In this document: piece by piece, positions 11,395 through 21,829 of the stretch | How the letters are laid out: every line of letters begins with the position of its first letter | Position numbering within the stretch: position 1 is the first letter of the stretch | Assembly: GCF_027580225.2 (NCBI RefSeq) | Contig: NC_073353.2 | Coordinates: forward strand, 36,739,001 to 36,803,000 | Source of the DNA: Misgurnus anguillicaudatus | Taxonomy: Eukaryota; Chordata; Actinopteri; Cypriniformes; Cobitidae | DNA: 64,000 nt | Direction: 5' to 3' | Notes under the pieces: generated by a model | Seen by the model: the letters and a program-made list of their open reading frames with translations, nothing else | What the model was told of the DNA's origin: nothing | The model's database searches: none | Translations under genes and position numbers: made by a program

Positions 11395-11672
11395 TGAATC
11401 TGATCTCTAACAAAATTCCATCACAAAAATTCAATTATTTCAGCTTTTTGATAAAAAAATTTTTTTTTAAGAAAAATACCCATATTTAAGAGTTTATAAG
11501 CAGAGAAAAATATTAATTGTTAATTGTTTGTGTGAAAGCAGAGGGTATGTTTATATATTTTTAAAAGAAAATTTTCCTGGAAGGGATTTTGTGAAACTTT
11601 TGTAAGAATCACAAAAAATGCTGGTGGGCAACTTTCAAAAAAAAAAAAAAGGCTGGTGGGAAATTAGTTAAT
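11395..11672. repeat. TTAACTC-family element, fragment
   Basis: Shares CAATTATTTCAGCTTTTTGAT, AAATACCCATATTTAAG and AGAATCACAAAAAATGCTGG-type blocks, in reverse orientation, with the elements at 59225-59636 and 63013-63503. Ends near GCTGGTGGGAAATTAGTTAA, a decayed version of the family terminus. Confidence 0.55.
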
Positions 11673-11697
11673 AGCTTAAATTTTAATATTTATTTAT

Positions 11698-11822
11698 TAA
11701 AGCAATAAGCCCCAAGAAGCAGTGGGTTACCAGTGCATTTTATCGCGTCATGCCTAACAACGCCCCTTAGCTGTTATAAAATGCACTGTAACCCCACTGC
11801 TTCGCGGGACTTATTGCTTTTA
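11698..11822. mobile_element. Small palindromic MITE
   Basis: AAAGCAATAAGCCCCAAGAAG pairs with CTTCGCGGGACTTATTGCTTT, and GTGCATTTTATCGCG pairs roughly with the TTATAAAATGCAC arm. A homologous copy is at 58834-58931. Foldback structure, no coding. Confidence 0.7.
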
Positions 11823-13190
11823 TAAAATGGTTACTTCAAAAATTCTGATTGTGTAGTTTGTTTAGTGTGTTGTGATTCAACAGCAGCTTAGCTTAGCAGA
11901 GCCAATTGAGCCAAAGGTGGTGACTGACTGTGGCATTTAGTCAAAAACTCTTACATCATTCAACCAGGAAGTAGAGGGCTGTAGCCCAAACCGGACGTTC
12001 GCTGTAGGCTTTAAAAGGGGACTTCTGTTAAAGAAAATATATTGCCTGACAGTGAACTTTGAGCTTTATCATTTTGCAGGTGTTATTTATGCTCTTACAG
12101 CAACATTACACACTAACTAGGGTTTAAAAAATGGGATAAGGAAGAATGTGACCTTTAAAATGTGTAATTTCCTTCAACTAGGCTCAGAACATCTGAGATG
12201 TACCAGAAAATCAAAGATAATAATCATTATGAAAAAAACTTTAGAGGACGTTTGGGGTAAAAATTCGTAATAAAAAAATGATGTTACACACAGTGATGTC
12301 ATATTATCGCAGTAAGATGAAATAATGTGGCAATTAGATGATTATGTAAGATTTGCATCAGCCTTATCTGCAGGCAAGTGGCCATTTCCCCCAATGATCT
12401 CTGTTAACAAAGGCCCTCATACATCATTTGTGGTTCTTTGATGGCTCAGTTAAAGGAAGTGCTTAGCGATTGCTGGCCAGAGACAGGGTCAGTTATTGAA
12501 ATATTGCATGTCATCTAATCCAGAGTTAACCTGGCTTCCACACATCTCCAAAATTATTCATCAGATGTGTTTATACGATGGGGGTTGTTAGACAATTGTT
12601 GCTTTTCCAGGTTAGCAACAGTTGTCTGACTCTATTTTGGCGACCTTTGAGAATATAAATTAGTCCCATAATGCCCATTTTCCATGCAGGTTATTTGCAG
12701 AAAGCACATTAATCATCTGGTGAAATGCTTTATAAATATGTCAGATTGGCTGTTTAGATTCCTGCTGTTGCTGTTTGCTGATGGCGGGGTGAGAGGGGTC
12801 AAAACCTCAAAAGATATCCTTTTTGCAATTGTGTGTTGCAAGTGAAACAGATACAAACACAATGCCTTTATTGCCTGCTTTATCATTTTTATTAAGTTTC
12901 AATAACATGTTTTTGTCCTCTTTTGTGTTTTCGTGATCTCATTTGATTCTTCTATACAGCAATGAGATTGCACAGAGAGATATTTCTCTTGAGAGACTCC
13001 TGTAATCTCACACTCGTCTAATATAGTTTTTGATGAGATCTCAGTGTCACAAATGTTTCTCAGATTTCTTCAAGATACCAAAGTTCTTTAATTTAATTTA
13101 CACCATGGGGTGACAGATCTATTTTAAAATCTTAAATATTCAATGTATTGTTGATTTAATGAGGTCACATACCGCATCACATTATGCATA
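11823..13190. other. Unique non-coding stretch with a possible conserved element
   Basis: No exon. 12290-12800 has non-repetitive sequence with words typical of vertebrate enhancers (AATTAGATGATTATG, TTAACAAAGGCC, AAATTATTCATCAG), and is a candidate conserved non-coding element. Nothing further can be supported from sequence alone. Confidence 0.35.
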
Positions 13191-13341
13191 ACCCAGCGTT
13201 GGGTCAAAAAGTGACAAACCTAGCATTTGGGTTAAATTAACCCCAAATTTTTTATATTTAACCCAACAACAGGTTAAAACAGCCCAACATAGGTTAAATT
13301 ACAACCCATGAGTTTGTTCCTTTTTGACCCAACGCTGGGTT
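13191..13341. mobile_element. Palindromic MITE ending ACCCAGCGTTGGGTC
   Basis: ACCCAGCGTTGGGTCAAAAA at 13191 is mirrored by TTTTTGACCCAACGCTGGGT at 13321-13340. Interior blocks (AACCCAACA, GGTTAAA) are also symmetric. A common fish foldback repeat. Confidence 0.75.
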
Positions 13342-13610
13342 GAAAATAACCCAGCACTTTTCAGAGCTTAACAATAAATAAATAAATAAACGTTCATTAA
13401 AGCTCACATCACTAGCATGGCCAGGATTCACAATGTGGGTGGGCCCAGAGAAAATCAGGTGGGCCTAGCCGATACTATTTACAAAATTAACTTATTCCTT
13501 ATCACAATAGCAAACAAGAGTAAAAAACCAATACGATTTATTTTTATAGTTCAATTATAGTGATATTTGCTACATAATTTACTCATTAGGATATTTTGTA
13601 AGGCAACTAA

Positions 13611-14371
13611 TGGTACTTTTCCATTGCATAGTACCTCACGGTTTAGTTTAGTTTGCGTCAGCTCACCCTACTTTGACGTGGTTAGCTTTTCCATCGAGTT
13701 TAGTAACACTTCGCAGTGGGAGGGATTATAGGCGTGTCGTTATATTTGCGCTTCATACTGCTGTGACTTTATACAAGTGAGAGCGTTGTACATTCCCATA
13801 CATTTATTATTTCTCAGTCCGCCACAAAATTAAAATTGGCCACCACAAATAGATGTTTGTACATCGCGTTTATCACTAACGTTACCTCTGTCTCACATGA
13901 CAGTTTCTGTTCAAACACTGCGGCGGCACTTCAGTCGACGGCGCTCCGCTGAGCCTCATTGAAGTTGCATTTAAGCATATAATGCTGACGTACTCGTCGC
14001 GAATGTTCCGCCACAAACTGCAAGTTTGGAAAAAACTGTTATGGTGTCCCTGATTCTCAACCTGTGGATGTTTGTTTGTGAGTTTGGGAACTTATAGCAG
14101 GGCACAGATGACAACATTTTTGCTCGAGACTAAAGCTAATCTACATTATAGCGATGACGCTGCAGTGACGATTCTCTTAGACCAATCAGTGACCTACAGT
14201 GTTTTCGCCTCACGTTTGGTATCAGCTCGGGTCGCTTGGAACCCCAACCGAGGTGGTACAAAAAAAGTATCGGGTACTATGTACTGCACCCAATGGAAAA
14301 GCTCCCAAAAGTAAGCTGACCTGACCCAAACTAAACCAAACCGTGGAGTACTATGCAATGGAAAAGCGCCA
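13611..14371. mobile_element. Harbinger-like non-autonomous element, copy A
   Basis: Ends TGGTACTTTTCCATTGCATAG and CTATGCAATGGAAAAGCGCCA are inverted repeats. TAA flanks both sides, matching the 3-bp TWA target preference of PIF/Harbinger elements. Colinear with copy B at 15462-16234. Inserted between GTGGGCCTAGCC-type blocks (13430-13470 and 14390-14440) that may be an older repeat. Overlapping frames on both strands around 14072-14546 are not genes. Confidence 0.7.
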
Positions 14372-14439
14372 TAATATGCCATACTGGATAGGCCTAGCTG
14401 GCAGGTGGGTGGGCCCAGGCCCACTTGTAGCTACGCGAC

Positions 14440-15461
14440 TGGCTCACATAACACACGCTGTTTCTGCTCATCTCATGTTAATCTTGAGTACCTACAGTAG
14501 TATTACATCCTTCATATCTCTGAAGAGTCAGGTTTATCAGATTTAAGAAAGACAGATCAGCTCTACCGATTGTTTCCGGAAAAGCACAGAATCACAGAGG
14601 GAGGGGCGAGTCACGAGCAAGCAACACACACAAAAAATTATCCCACTATCTCTGGATAACTTATGATTCACTACATGTTTGTGTCGTTTAGATTATATGC
14701 ACTTACGCGCCGATTACCAACAAAACACAGACATTTGATGCAGTTTTACTTTACTGCCTGCGACTCATGACCCAGTTGGGACCGCCCCATTTTAACGAAA
14801 TCCAACGTTAAACAAACACACACACAAAACTTCGCTATATATATAGAAAATATCCACTGTTGAAACTATATCCATTGTTTCCATAAGACTGGCTTACTTG
14901 GAAAACTGAACAAGGCTTTCTTCTCCTTACATTCAAAAACACACTTCTTCTTTCGTCTTGATATACAACAAAGCTCAGATGTGCATTAATGTCTGCGACT
15001 TCTACTCGAAGGTAGTGTTCTTGTTCGCTCTCACTCTGATTGACGTGTAGGCGTGCTTCTCCCGGGGGAAGTGTCCATAAAACGGGTACCTATGTTTGAA
15101 AAAAACTTTACAAAACTTGTAAGATAATGGGGGTGGGGGGGTTAGTTTTGACTGCTTTTTGGACACTTTTCATTTGTTTAGCATTATGATTACAACTCTT
15201 AAACACTGTTAATAAGTCAGAATGTATGAAATGGCTTTAAACCCCCCCCCCTTTAAGTTTATTGAGCTACGAAAGAGTGAACAATAATCTTTGCCTCTGT
15301 GGTATTCCAGCTTTATATACCACCCGTTCTTATCATTTCTGCCTGATAAAATATTAATAATTCAGTAATAATAATGTTTCCAAGGTAGCATATATGTGAC
15401 GCTTTGAAAGTGTCTTGATCATCTACTGCAGTTTTGAGCACAGTGCAAAGCGACTCACTTA
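14440..15461. other. Non-coding stretch, nothing recognised
   Basis: Contains a G-run (GGGGGTGGGGGGG near 15130), a C-run near 15242 and no credible exon. Possibly part of an older transposon around copy A, but its termini could not be found. Confidence 0.4.
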
Positions 15462-16234
15462 TGGCGCTTTTCCACTGCATAGCACCCCACGGTTAAGTCC
15501 GGGTCGGGTCAGCTCACCTCACTTTGGCGTGGTTAGCTTTTCCATCGAGTTTAGCATCACTTCGTAGTGGGAGGGATTTTAGGCGTGTTGTTATATTTGC
15601 GCTGCCTATAGCTGTGACATCAAACAAGTGAGAGGAGAGCGTTGTTGTACATTCCCATACATTTATTTATTTCTCAGTCTGCCACAAAATTAAAATTGGC
15701 CACCGCAAATAGATGTTTGCACATCGCGTTTATCACTACCTCTGTATCACATGACAGTTTCAAACACCCGCGGCGTCAGCCGACGGCGCTCCGCTGAGCC
15801 TCACTGAAGTTGCATTTAAGCATATAATGCTGACGTGCTCGTCGCGAATGTTCCGCCACGAACTGCAAGTCTGGAAAAAACTGTTATGGTGTCCCTGATT
15901 CTCAACATGTGGATGTTTTTCGGCGCTAAAAGGGAGTTTGGGAACTTATAGAGCACAGATGACAACATGTTTGCTCGAGACAGCGCAAGCTAGCCAGCAC
16001 AGGTAAAGCTAGCGATGACGCTGTTAGTGACGTTTCTTTCAGCCCAATCAGTGATCTACAGTGTTTTCGCGTCACGTTTGGTATCAGCTCGGGTCGCTTG
16101 GAACCCCAACCAAGGTGGTACGAAAAAAAGTATCGGGTACCACGTACTGCACCTAATGGAAAAGCTCCCAAAAGTGAGCTGACCCGACCCAAACTAAACC
16201 AAACTGTGGGGTACTATGCAATGGAAAAGCGCCA
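15462..16234. mobile_element. Harbinger-like non-autonomous element, copy B
   Basis: Ends TGGCGCTTTTCCACTGCATAG and CTATGCAATGGAAAAGCGCCA are inverted repeats. TTA flanks both sides. The body matches copy A throughout, including CGCTCCGCTGAGCCTCA and AATGTTCCGCCAC. No transposase or Myb-like gene is present. The 88-codon minus-strand frame at 15926-16192 is a chance frame. Confidence 0.75.
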
Positions 16235-16244
16235 TTAGTAAGAG

Positions 16245-16460
16245 CTCAGATGCAAAACCCTCTAAGTGCGTCTGACATGTTTTCTTGTAAATTAGCATTT
16301 TTTATCAGACTCAATGGATTCTGCCAACCAATCAGTATTTCTAAATAGCCTGAGGCCGAAATATGTGCTGATAATACGTGCCGAAAGCATTGGGTTAATA
16401 TTAGTATCTCCTTTTTGTCGGAGGTGGCATTTTGCGGCTTTTGCATCATATAAATCTTTT
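16245..16460. repeat. Dispersed repeat, copy 2 (partner at 2610-2835)
   Basis: Ordered matches to 2610-2835 as described there, then AGTGGAGAA-type sequence downstream. No coding function. Confidence 0.5.
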
Positions 16461-16692
16461 TCAGAATTCTACAGTACATACTGTATACATTATATGAAAA
16501 TAAGTGGAGAAATAGCACCAATTTTTTCCACTTTCACTGTACGTACAATACATGGGACCTTTGCAGTGAATGTTTATGACTGTCTGAAGTGCTGCCAACT
16601 TAAGACATGAGTCATGATTAATGTCAGCTTCACATATGAGCTGTTTCTCATACAGTAGACACTGGACAAACACATAAATGCAATCCCCATAG

Positions 16693-16890
16693 CCAGTCAG
16701 GGTGGAGCAGGGGGTGTCCAAACTCGGTCCTGGAGGGTCACTGTCCTGCAGCTCCAACTTGCCTCCACCTCCAACTTGCCTCCAGACACCTTCCAGGATG
16801 TTTTTTTTTTGTCTGAGCTCTTGATTAGCTGGTTCTGATGTGTTTGATTAGGGTTGGAGAATAACTCGGTAGGACACTGCCCCACCAGAA
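16693..16890. repeat. GGTCCTGGAGGG-type interspersed repeat
   Basis: Contains GGTGTCCAAACTCGGTCCTG and a TGATTAGGGTTGGAG end, a widespread fish repeat. Its sequence is echoed in the palindrome at 48975-49155 (TCCTGGAG, GTCCTGCAG). Confidence 0.55.
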
Positions 16891-17239
16891 GGATTGGACC
16901 TGTGGAGTAAAGCTAAAATTATACATGTGAAGCAGGTGAACAAGCAAAAACGTACAAATTAACAATATAACATAGCATATTCATTGTATATGGGAAAAGA
17001 AAATCGGAATCTGCAAAATCAGAATCAGACAAGGAAATTGCAATCGGTGCATCTCTAATAATCGGGAAAAATCCGACAGCTTTTCTCCCATGACAATCAT
17101 AGTCCCGATCGTCTTTAGCGATTATCTTTTCTGATTTTTCTGTGGTCTGATTGAAGTGATTGAATCTGCTCGGAAGCATGTTGAAGCCGCCCAATCACAA
17201 AGTCGTCGATTATTGTATTTACATCATATGTTTACCGAG

Positions 17240-17400
17240 CCCCTAAGGTGACATTGGAGTAAAAAAAATCAAAAGTTAAGTTTCATGTGCTCATGTGAAA
17301 CTTTCATGTGCTCACGTGAAACTTTCATGTACTCACGCGAAACTATTGTGCGCGCACGCGATAGTTTCACATAACTAAACTTTATTACATTTTTGCTCCA
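17240..17400. repeat. Array of TTTCACGTGAG-like palindromic units
   Basis: Three tandem variants of a 21-22-bp unit (CTTTCATGTGCTCACGTGAAA) at 17280-17345, then GCGCGCACGCGATAGTTTCAC, flanked by CCTAAGGTGACATTGGAG and CTCCATGTCCCCTTAGAGG, which are near complements. A related block lies at 62844-62945. The unit contains CACGTG/CATGTG words. Probably a foldback transposon with internal minisatellite. Confidence 0.55.
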
Positions 17401-17710
17401 TGTCCCCTTAGAGGCTTCGTATATATGTGTGGCCTCTTAAATAAAAAAATCTGATTTTAAATATATTTTACGTGGCCCAGCCCTAAGACAAACACTAATG
17501 TGTATTCAGTATACATCTGTGTGTGTGTGTGTGTGCATGGTTCAGGTTGGAGATAATTACCCAAACATGAGCAGATGCTCAGCAGGGTTAGTTTTTTTAG
17601 TTAGGGCTTAACCTTTGCTGTGTTTTTTCATCTGGATGTGTGTGCGTATGTATGTTTTTCCTCAGTCATAATCTCTTTCAGTGCCAAATTGTAGTCATTT
17701 TTCTCTAATT

Positions 17711-18633
17711 TTAAAGGAATATTTCATTTTCTTAAAAGAAAAATCCAGATAATTTACTCACCACCATGTCATCCAAAATGTTGATGTCTTTCTTTGTTCA
17801 GTCGAGAAGAAATTATGTTTTTTGAGGAAAACATTGCAGGATTTTTCTCATTTTAATGGACTTTAATAGACACCAACATTTAATACTTAACTCAACACTT
17901 AACAGTTTTTTTCAACAGAGTTTCAAAGGACTATAAACAATCCCAAACGAGGCATAAATGTCTTATCTAGCGAAACGATTGTCTTTTTTGACAAGAAAAA
18001 AAATGCTCTTTTAAACCACAACTTTTCGTCTAGGTCCGGTCCAGCGCGACCTAACGTAAATGCGTAGTGACGTAGAGAGGTCACGTGTTACATATATAAA
18101 ACGCACATTTGCGGACCATTGTAAACAATAAACTGCCACAAAGACATTAATTAGTATCAGTTGACATACAACAACGTAGGAACGGTGACGGTCCTCTTTC
18201 AACACACTTGTAAACACTGGGGCGGAGTTTCGCGTTCGTCCTCTGTGACCTCTTGACGTCATGACGTATTGCGTGGGGTTACGCTGGCGCATCACGGCCA
18301 GATCTTGATGAGAAGTTGTGCTTTGGGGGTGTATATTTGTGGTTTTTCTTGTCAAAAATGACAATCGTTTTGCTAGATAAGACCTTTGTGCCTCGTTTGG
18401 GATTGTTTATAGTCCTTTGAAACTCCGTTGAGGAGGGCTGTTGCGTGTTGAGTTGGGTGTTGATTGTTGGTGTCTGTTGAAGTCCATTAAAATGAGAAAA
18501 ATCCTGCAATGTTTTCCTAAAAAAAACATCATTTTCTCTCGACTGAACAAAGAAAGACATCAACATTTTGGATGACATGGTGGTGAGTAAATTATCTGGA
18601 TTTTTCTTTTAAGAAAATGGAATATTCCTTTAA
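17711..18633. mobile_element. Long inverted-repeat (foldback) element with TTAA tips
   Basis: Two arms of about 320 bp, 17711-18035 and 18295-18633, are roughly 90% complementary by eye and start and finish with TTAAAGGAATAT / ATATTCCTTTAA. Shared arm text includes ATGTCATCCAAAATGTTGATG and its complement. The loop (18036-18294) contains TGACGTCATGACG. Frames at 17.8-18.6 kb on either strand come from the arms. TTAA ends suggest piggyBac-like mobilisation; no transposase is present. Confidence 0.85.
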
Positions 18634-18819
18634 TAAAATGTACAAAAATATATATAGAGGTTTTAAAGCAATGTTTTTTTTTAAAATAATATATCTTATA
18701 ATTTTGTTATAAATTCTTTTATAATTCAGGCGTACTATAAATCACCTTTCTTCAAATGAACACAAATAAATAATTTTATATTAAAATGCAGTGATGTTAT
18801 CTTCTTATATGGCCATCAA

Positions 18820-19140
18820 CATGGTAAATCCATCCATCATTAAAGTAATCCAAATGAATCCATTGGGTTAATATATGAAGAGTTTCGTTACAAAACGAGA
18901 TAACCACCGTTTTTTTAATTGTTCAGAAATCTATTTTTTTGTTTGTGCATTCCAATTCATTTCAATGCAACTGCAGTTGGTTTGTTTTGATTTAAACCTT
19001 CATAACTTAAAAAATACAGCTAAGTAGCACCATAAAACAAAATAATAACATGATAACATAATAATAAACATGTTTTGACAAAAATGTAAAAAAATGGATT
19101 TATCTCGTTTTGCAACGAAACTCTTCATATGTCTTCTGAA
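18820..19140. repeat. Inverted-repeat element with AAGAGTTTCGTT ends
   Basis: ATATGAAGAGTTTCGTTACAA at 18874 mirrors TTGCAACGAAACTCTTCATAT at 19110, and TGGATTTATCTCGTTTTG mirrors AAAACGAGATAACC. Length about 260-300 bp with AT-rich centre. A MITE by structure; family unknown. Confidence 0.65.
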
Positions 19141-19513
19141 GAGAAACAATACATTTGTAACAGGAAGTGATTCATATTTTATTGATAAACCACATATTCA
19201 TGGAAACATACATGCATACATACTACTTTAATCCAATATAATGATGCACTGATATGATTAAATCTTCTTGGTTGTTGCATGTCTGTGACTAGTTGTCATG
19301 TGCATGTTTTGTTAACAAATAATGAGATTATGTTAACACAAATAAGGAATGGTTATGCTAATTTAAATGCAGCGTCTCAGTATTTCTTTCTTTGTGTATG
19401 TCTTGTTTTTTTAGGTTATGCCACCCCACCGACTGACTGGAAATCCAGCCGTACAAGAAAAGGGCTGATCCCAGACCGCCCGTGTTCCCGCTACTGCGCC
19501 TTTCCCTGTCCCC

Positions 19514-19567
19514 ATGGCGACAGGTGGCCATGTCCCCGAGACAGATGTGTTAATCAACCTGCATCAG
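19514..19567 (+). CDS. Candidate 5' start exon, possibly of slc4a3
   Basis: A polypyrimidine tract plus TTAG ends at 19414, so an exon may run 19415-19567. An in-frame TGA at 19466 is followed by ATG at 19514 and the peptide MATGGHVPETDVLINLHQ, closed by a good donor (CAG then GTAGGA at 19568). It would be the first coding exon downstream of a non-coding one, as in mammalian AE3 genes. The problem is phase: this donor is phase 0 while the next recognised exon (38853) needs phase 1. An internal donor after ATGGCGACAG (GTGGCC) is phase 1 and would give M-A-T-G-Q-D-D, or a small exon between has been missed. It could also belong to another transcript. Lack of repeats supports a real exon; the assignment to slc4a3 is inference. 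Confidence 0.4.
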
Positions 19568-19725
19568 GTAGGACATTTAATCACCTTGCATGCTTTGTGA
19601 ATTTTTGACACCTGGTATTACTTGTACAGATGACAACTTGAGGATTGTAGTTACATGGTTGTATACATATCACTTGTAAAGCAACCATATCATGTTATTA
19701 AAACTTTAAATGCTTTGAAGGTGTT

Positions 19726-19800
19726 CCTGTAGCTCAGTTGGTAGACATTATCATTGCAAAAGTTCATGGGTTCAATTCCAGGGAACACACGTACTGATAA
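19726..19800 (+). repeat. tRNA-derived SINE head
   Basis: GTTCCTGTAGCTCAGTTGG is an A-box-bearing tRNA 5' half and GGGTTCAATTCC is a B box, ending CAGGGAAC that pairs with the first bases. The anticodon region is degenerate and a non-tRNA tail (ACTGATAAAATGTATAGC) follows, so this is a SINE and not a tRNA gene. Confidence 0.7.
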
Positions 19801-20622
19801 AATGTATAGCTTGCACTATAAATCACTATAAGTCACAGATTTGTGTAAGTAATGAGAATAAAGTAGAAAATATCTGATAAATTTCTTTATTCTTATGAAC
19901 ACAACGAAAGATATTTTGAGGAATGTTTGTAACCAAATCGATCATGAGCATCTCTTTAATCATCTTGAATTGAAAGTGGATGTTATGTTGTTTCCCAAGC
20001 AAAGGCAGGGTAATGGATGGTGGCACGGAGCCAGGCTGGAAGGCTCAGGTGCTGAGTTTCATATAATGGCCGGGCACACAGAGCCAAACAGAGGACAATG
20101 CTATTTGGTCTGACCTCGGTCTCATTTGACACTTACGATGCAGAGATCTCAGGCAGTGTGTGTATCTGAATAGTCCTTTTTGTGCATGCTGACATTTATG
20201 TGTGTGTCTGTGTATTGTGTGAAATAGAAAGTGTTTCTTAGACTGGCTGAAACTTGATCACAACAGACTTTCAAGCTGGTCACTCGCTTGTGAGGACAGA
20301 AAGTCAGCTCTGGTCCTACGTTCAAAACAATTTGAACTTGATTTAATAAGTTATGTCAACGTTTAAACAAGCCAAAACTTAAAATAGTAGGTTGAACTGA
20401 CTTCATGCTGCATTTATTACAGTGTAGAGATTGGTCTTGTCTTCCACTGTCTTTTGCTTTGTCTTTTTTGTCTTGCACTGTTTGCACAAGGTTGCACACG
20501 TGCACTTTATGTTGCAAGGTAAAATGTACTTTTTAGTCCTTGCTCTGTGTTGCTTTATGTAGTTCAGTGTCTGTATGTAGCACCATGGTTCAGGAAAAAC
20601 GTTATTGTACTGCACTGCCATA

Positions 20623-21820
20623 TACACTCACCTAAAGGATTATTAGGAACACTATATTAATACTGTGTTTGACCCCCTTTCGCTTTCAGAACTGCCTTAA
20701 TTCCACGTGGCATTGATTCGACAAGGTGCTGAAAGCATTCTTTAGAAATGTTGGCCGTTATTGATAGGATAGCATCTTGCGGTTGATGGAGATTTGTGGG
20801 ATGCACATCCAGGGCATGAAGCTCCCGTTCCACCACATCCCAAAGATGCTCTATTGGGTTGAGATCTGGTGAATGTGGGGGGCATTTTAGTACAGTAAAC
20901 TCATTGTCATGTTCAAGAAACCAATTTGAAATGATTCAAGCTTTGTGACACGGTGGATTATCCTGCTTGAAGTAGCCATCAGAGGATGGGTACATGGTGG
21001 TCATAAAGGGATGGACATGGTCAGAAACAATGCTTAGGTAGGCCGTGGCATTTAAAATTGGGACTTAGGGGCCTAAAGTTTGCCAAGAAAACATCCCCCA
21101 CACCATTACACCACCACCAACCTGCACAGTGGTAACAAGGCATGATGGATCCATGTTCTCATTCTGTTTACGCCATATCTGTTCTGTTTACTCTATCCAT
21201 CTGAATGTCTCAACAGAAATCGAGACTTATCAGACCAGGCAACATTTTTCCAGTCTTCAACTGTCCAATTTTGGTGAGCTCGTGCAATATGTAGCCTCTT
21301 TTTCCTATTTGTAGTGGAGAAAAGTGGTACTCGTGGGGTCATCTGCTATTGTAGCCCCTCCGCCTCAAGGTTGTGTGTGTTGTGGCTTCACAAATGCTTT
21401 GCTGCATACCTCGGTTGTATCGGTTGGTTATTTCAGTCAAAGTTGCTCTTCTATCAGCTTGAATCAGTCGGCCCATTCTCCTCTGACCTCTAGCATCAAC
21501 AAGGCATTTTCACCCGCAGGACTGCCACATACTGTATGTTTTTCCCTTTTCACACCATTCTTTGTAAACCCTAGAAATGGTTGTGTGTGAAAATCCCAGT
21601 AACTGAGCAGATTGTGAAATGCTCAGACTGGCACCAACAACCATGCCAAGCTCAAAATTGCTTAAGTCACCTTTCTTTCCCATTCTGACATTCAGTTTGG
21701 AGTTCAGGAGATTGTCTTGACCAGGACCACACCCCTAAATGCATTGAAGCAACTGCCATGTGATTGGTTGATTAGATAATTGCATTAATGAGAAATTGAA
21801 TAATCCTTTAGGTGAGTGTA
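20623..21820 (-). mobile_element. Tc1/mariner element, near full length, dead transposase, copy 1
   Basis: CACTCACCTAAAGGATTATT at the left end is mirrored by AATCCTTTAGGTGAGTG at the right, each flanked by TA, the Tc1/mariner target. The transposase reads on the minus strand: DNPPCHKA (second catalytic Asp region) and PIEHLWDVVE (catalytic Glu region) are visible near 20950 and 20850. It is inactivated: the codon after HKA is TGA where copy 3 has CGA, and several indels break the frame. The right inverted repeat is shortened. A fossil inside the candidate first intron. Confidence 0.85.
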
Positions 21821-21829
21821 TGGTTGAAA

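Noticed and set aside
17240..17400. CRISPR-like array
   Set aside because: Units are adjoining palindromic variants without unique spacers, in a vertebrate genome; it is a minisatellite or foldback element.
19726..19793. tRNA gene
   Set aside because: A and B boxes are present, but the anticodon stem does not fold properly and the sequence continues into a SINE tail found elsewhere in the window.
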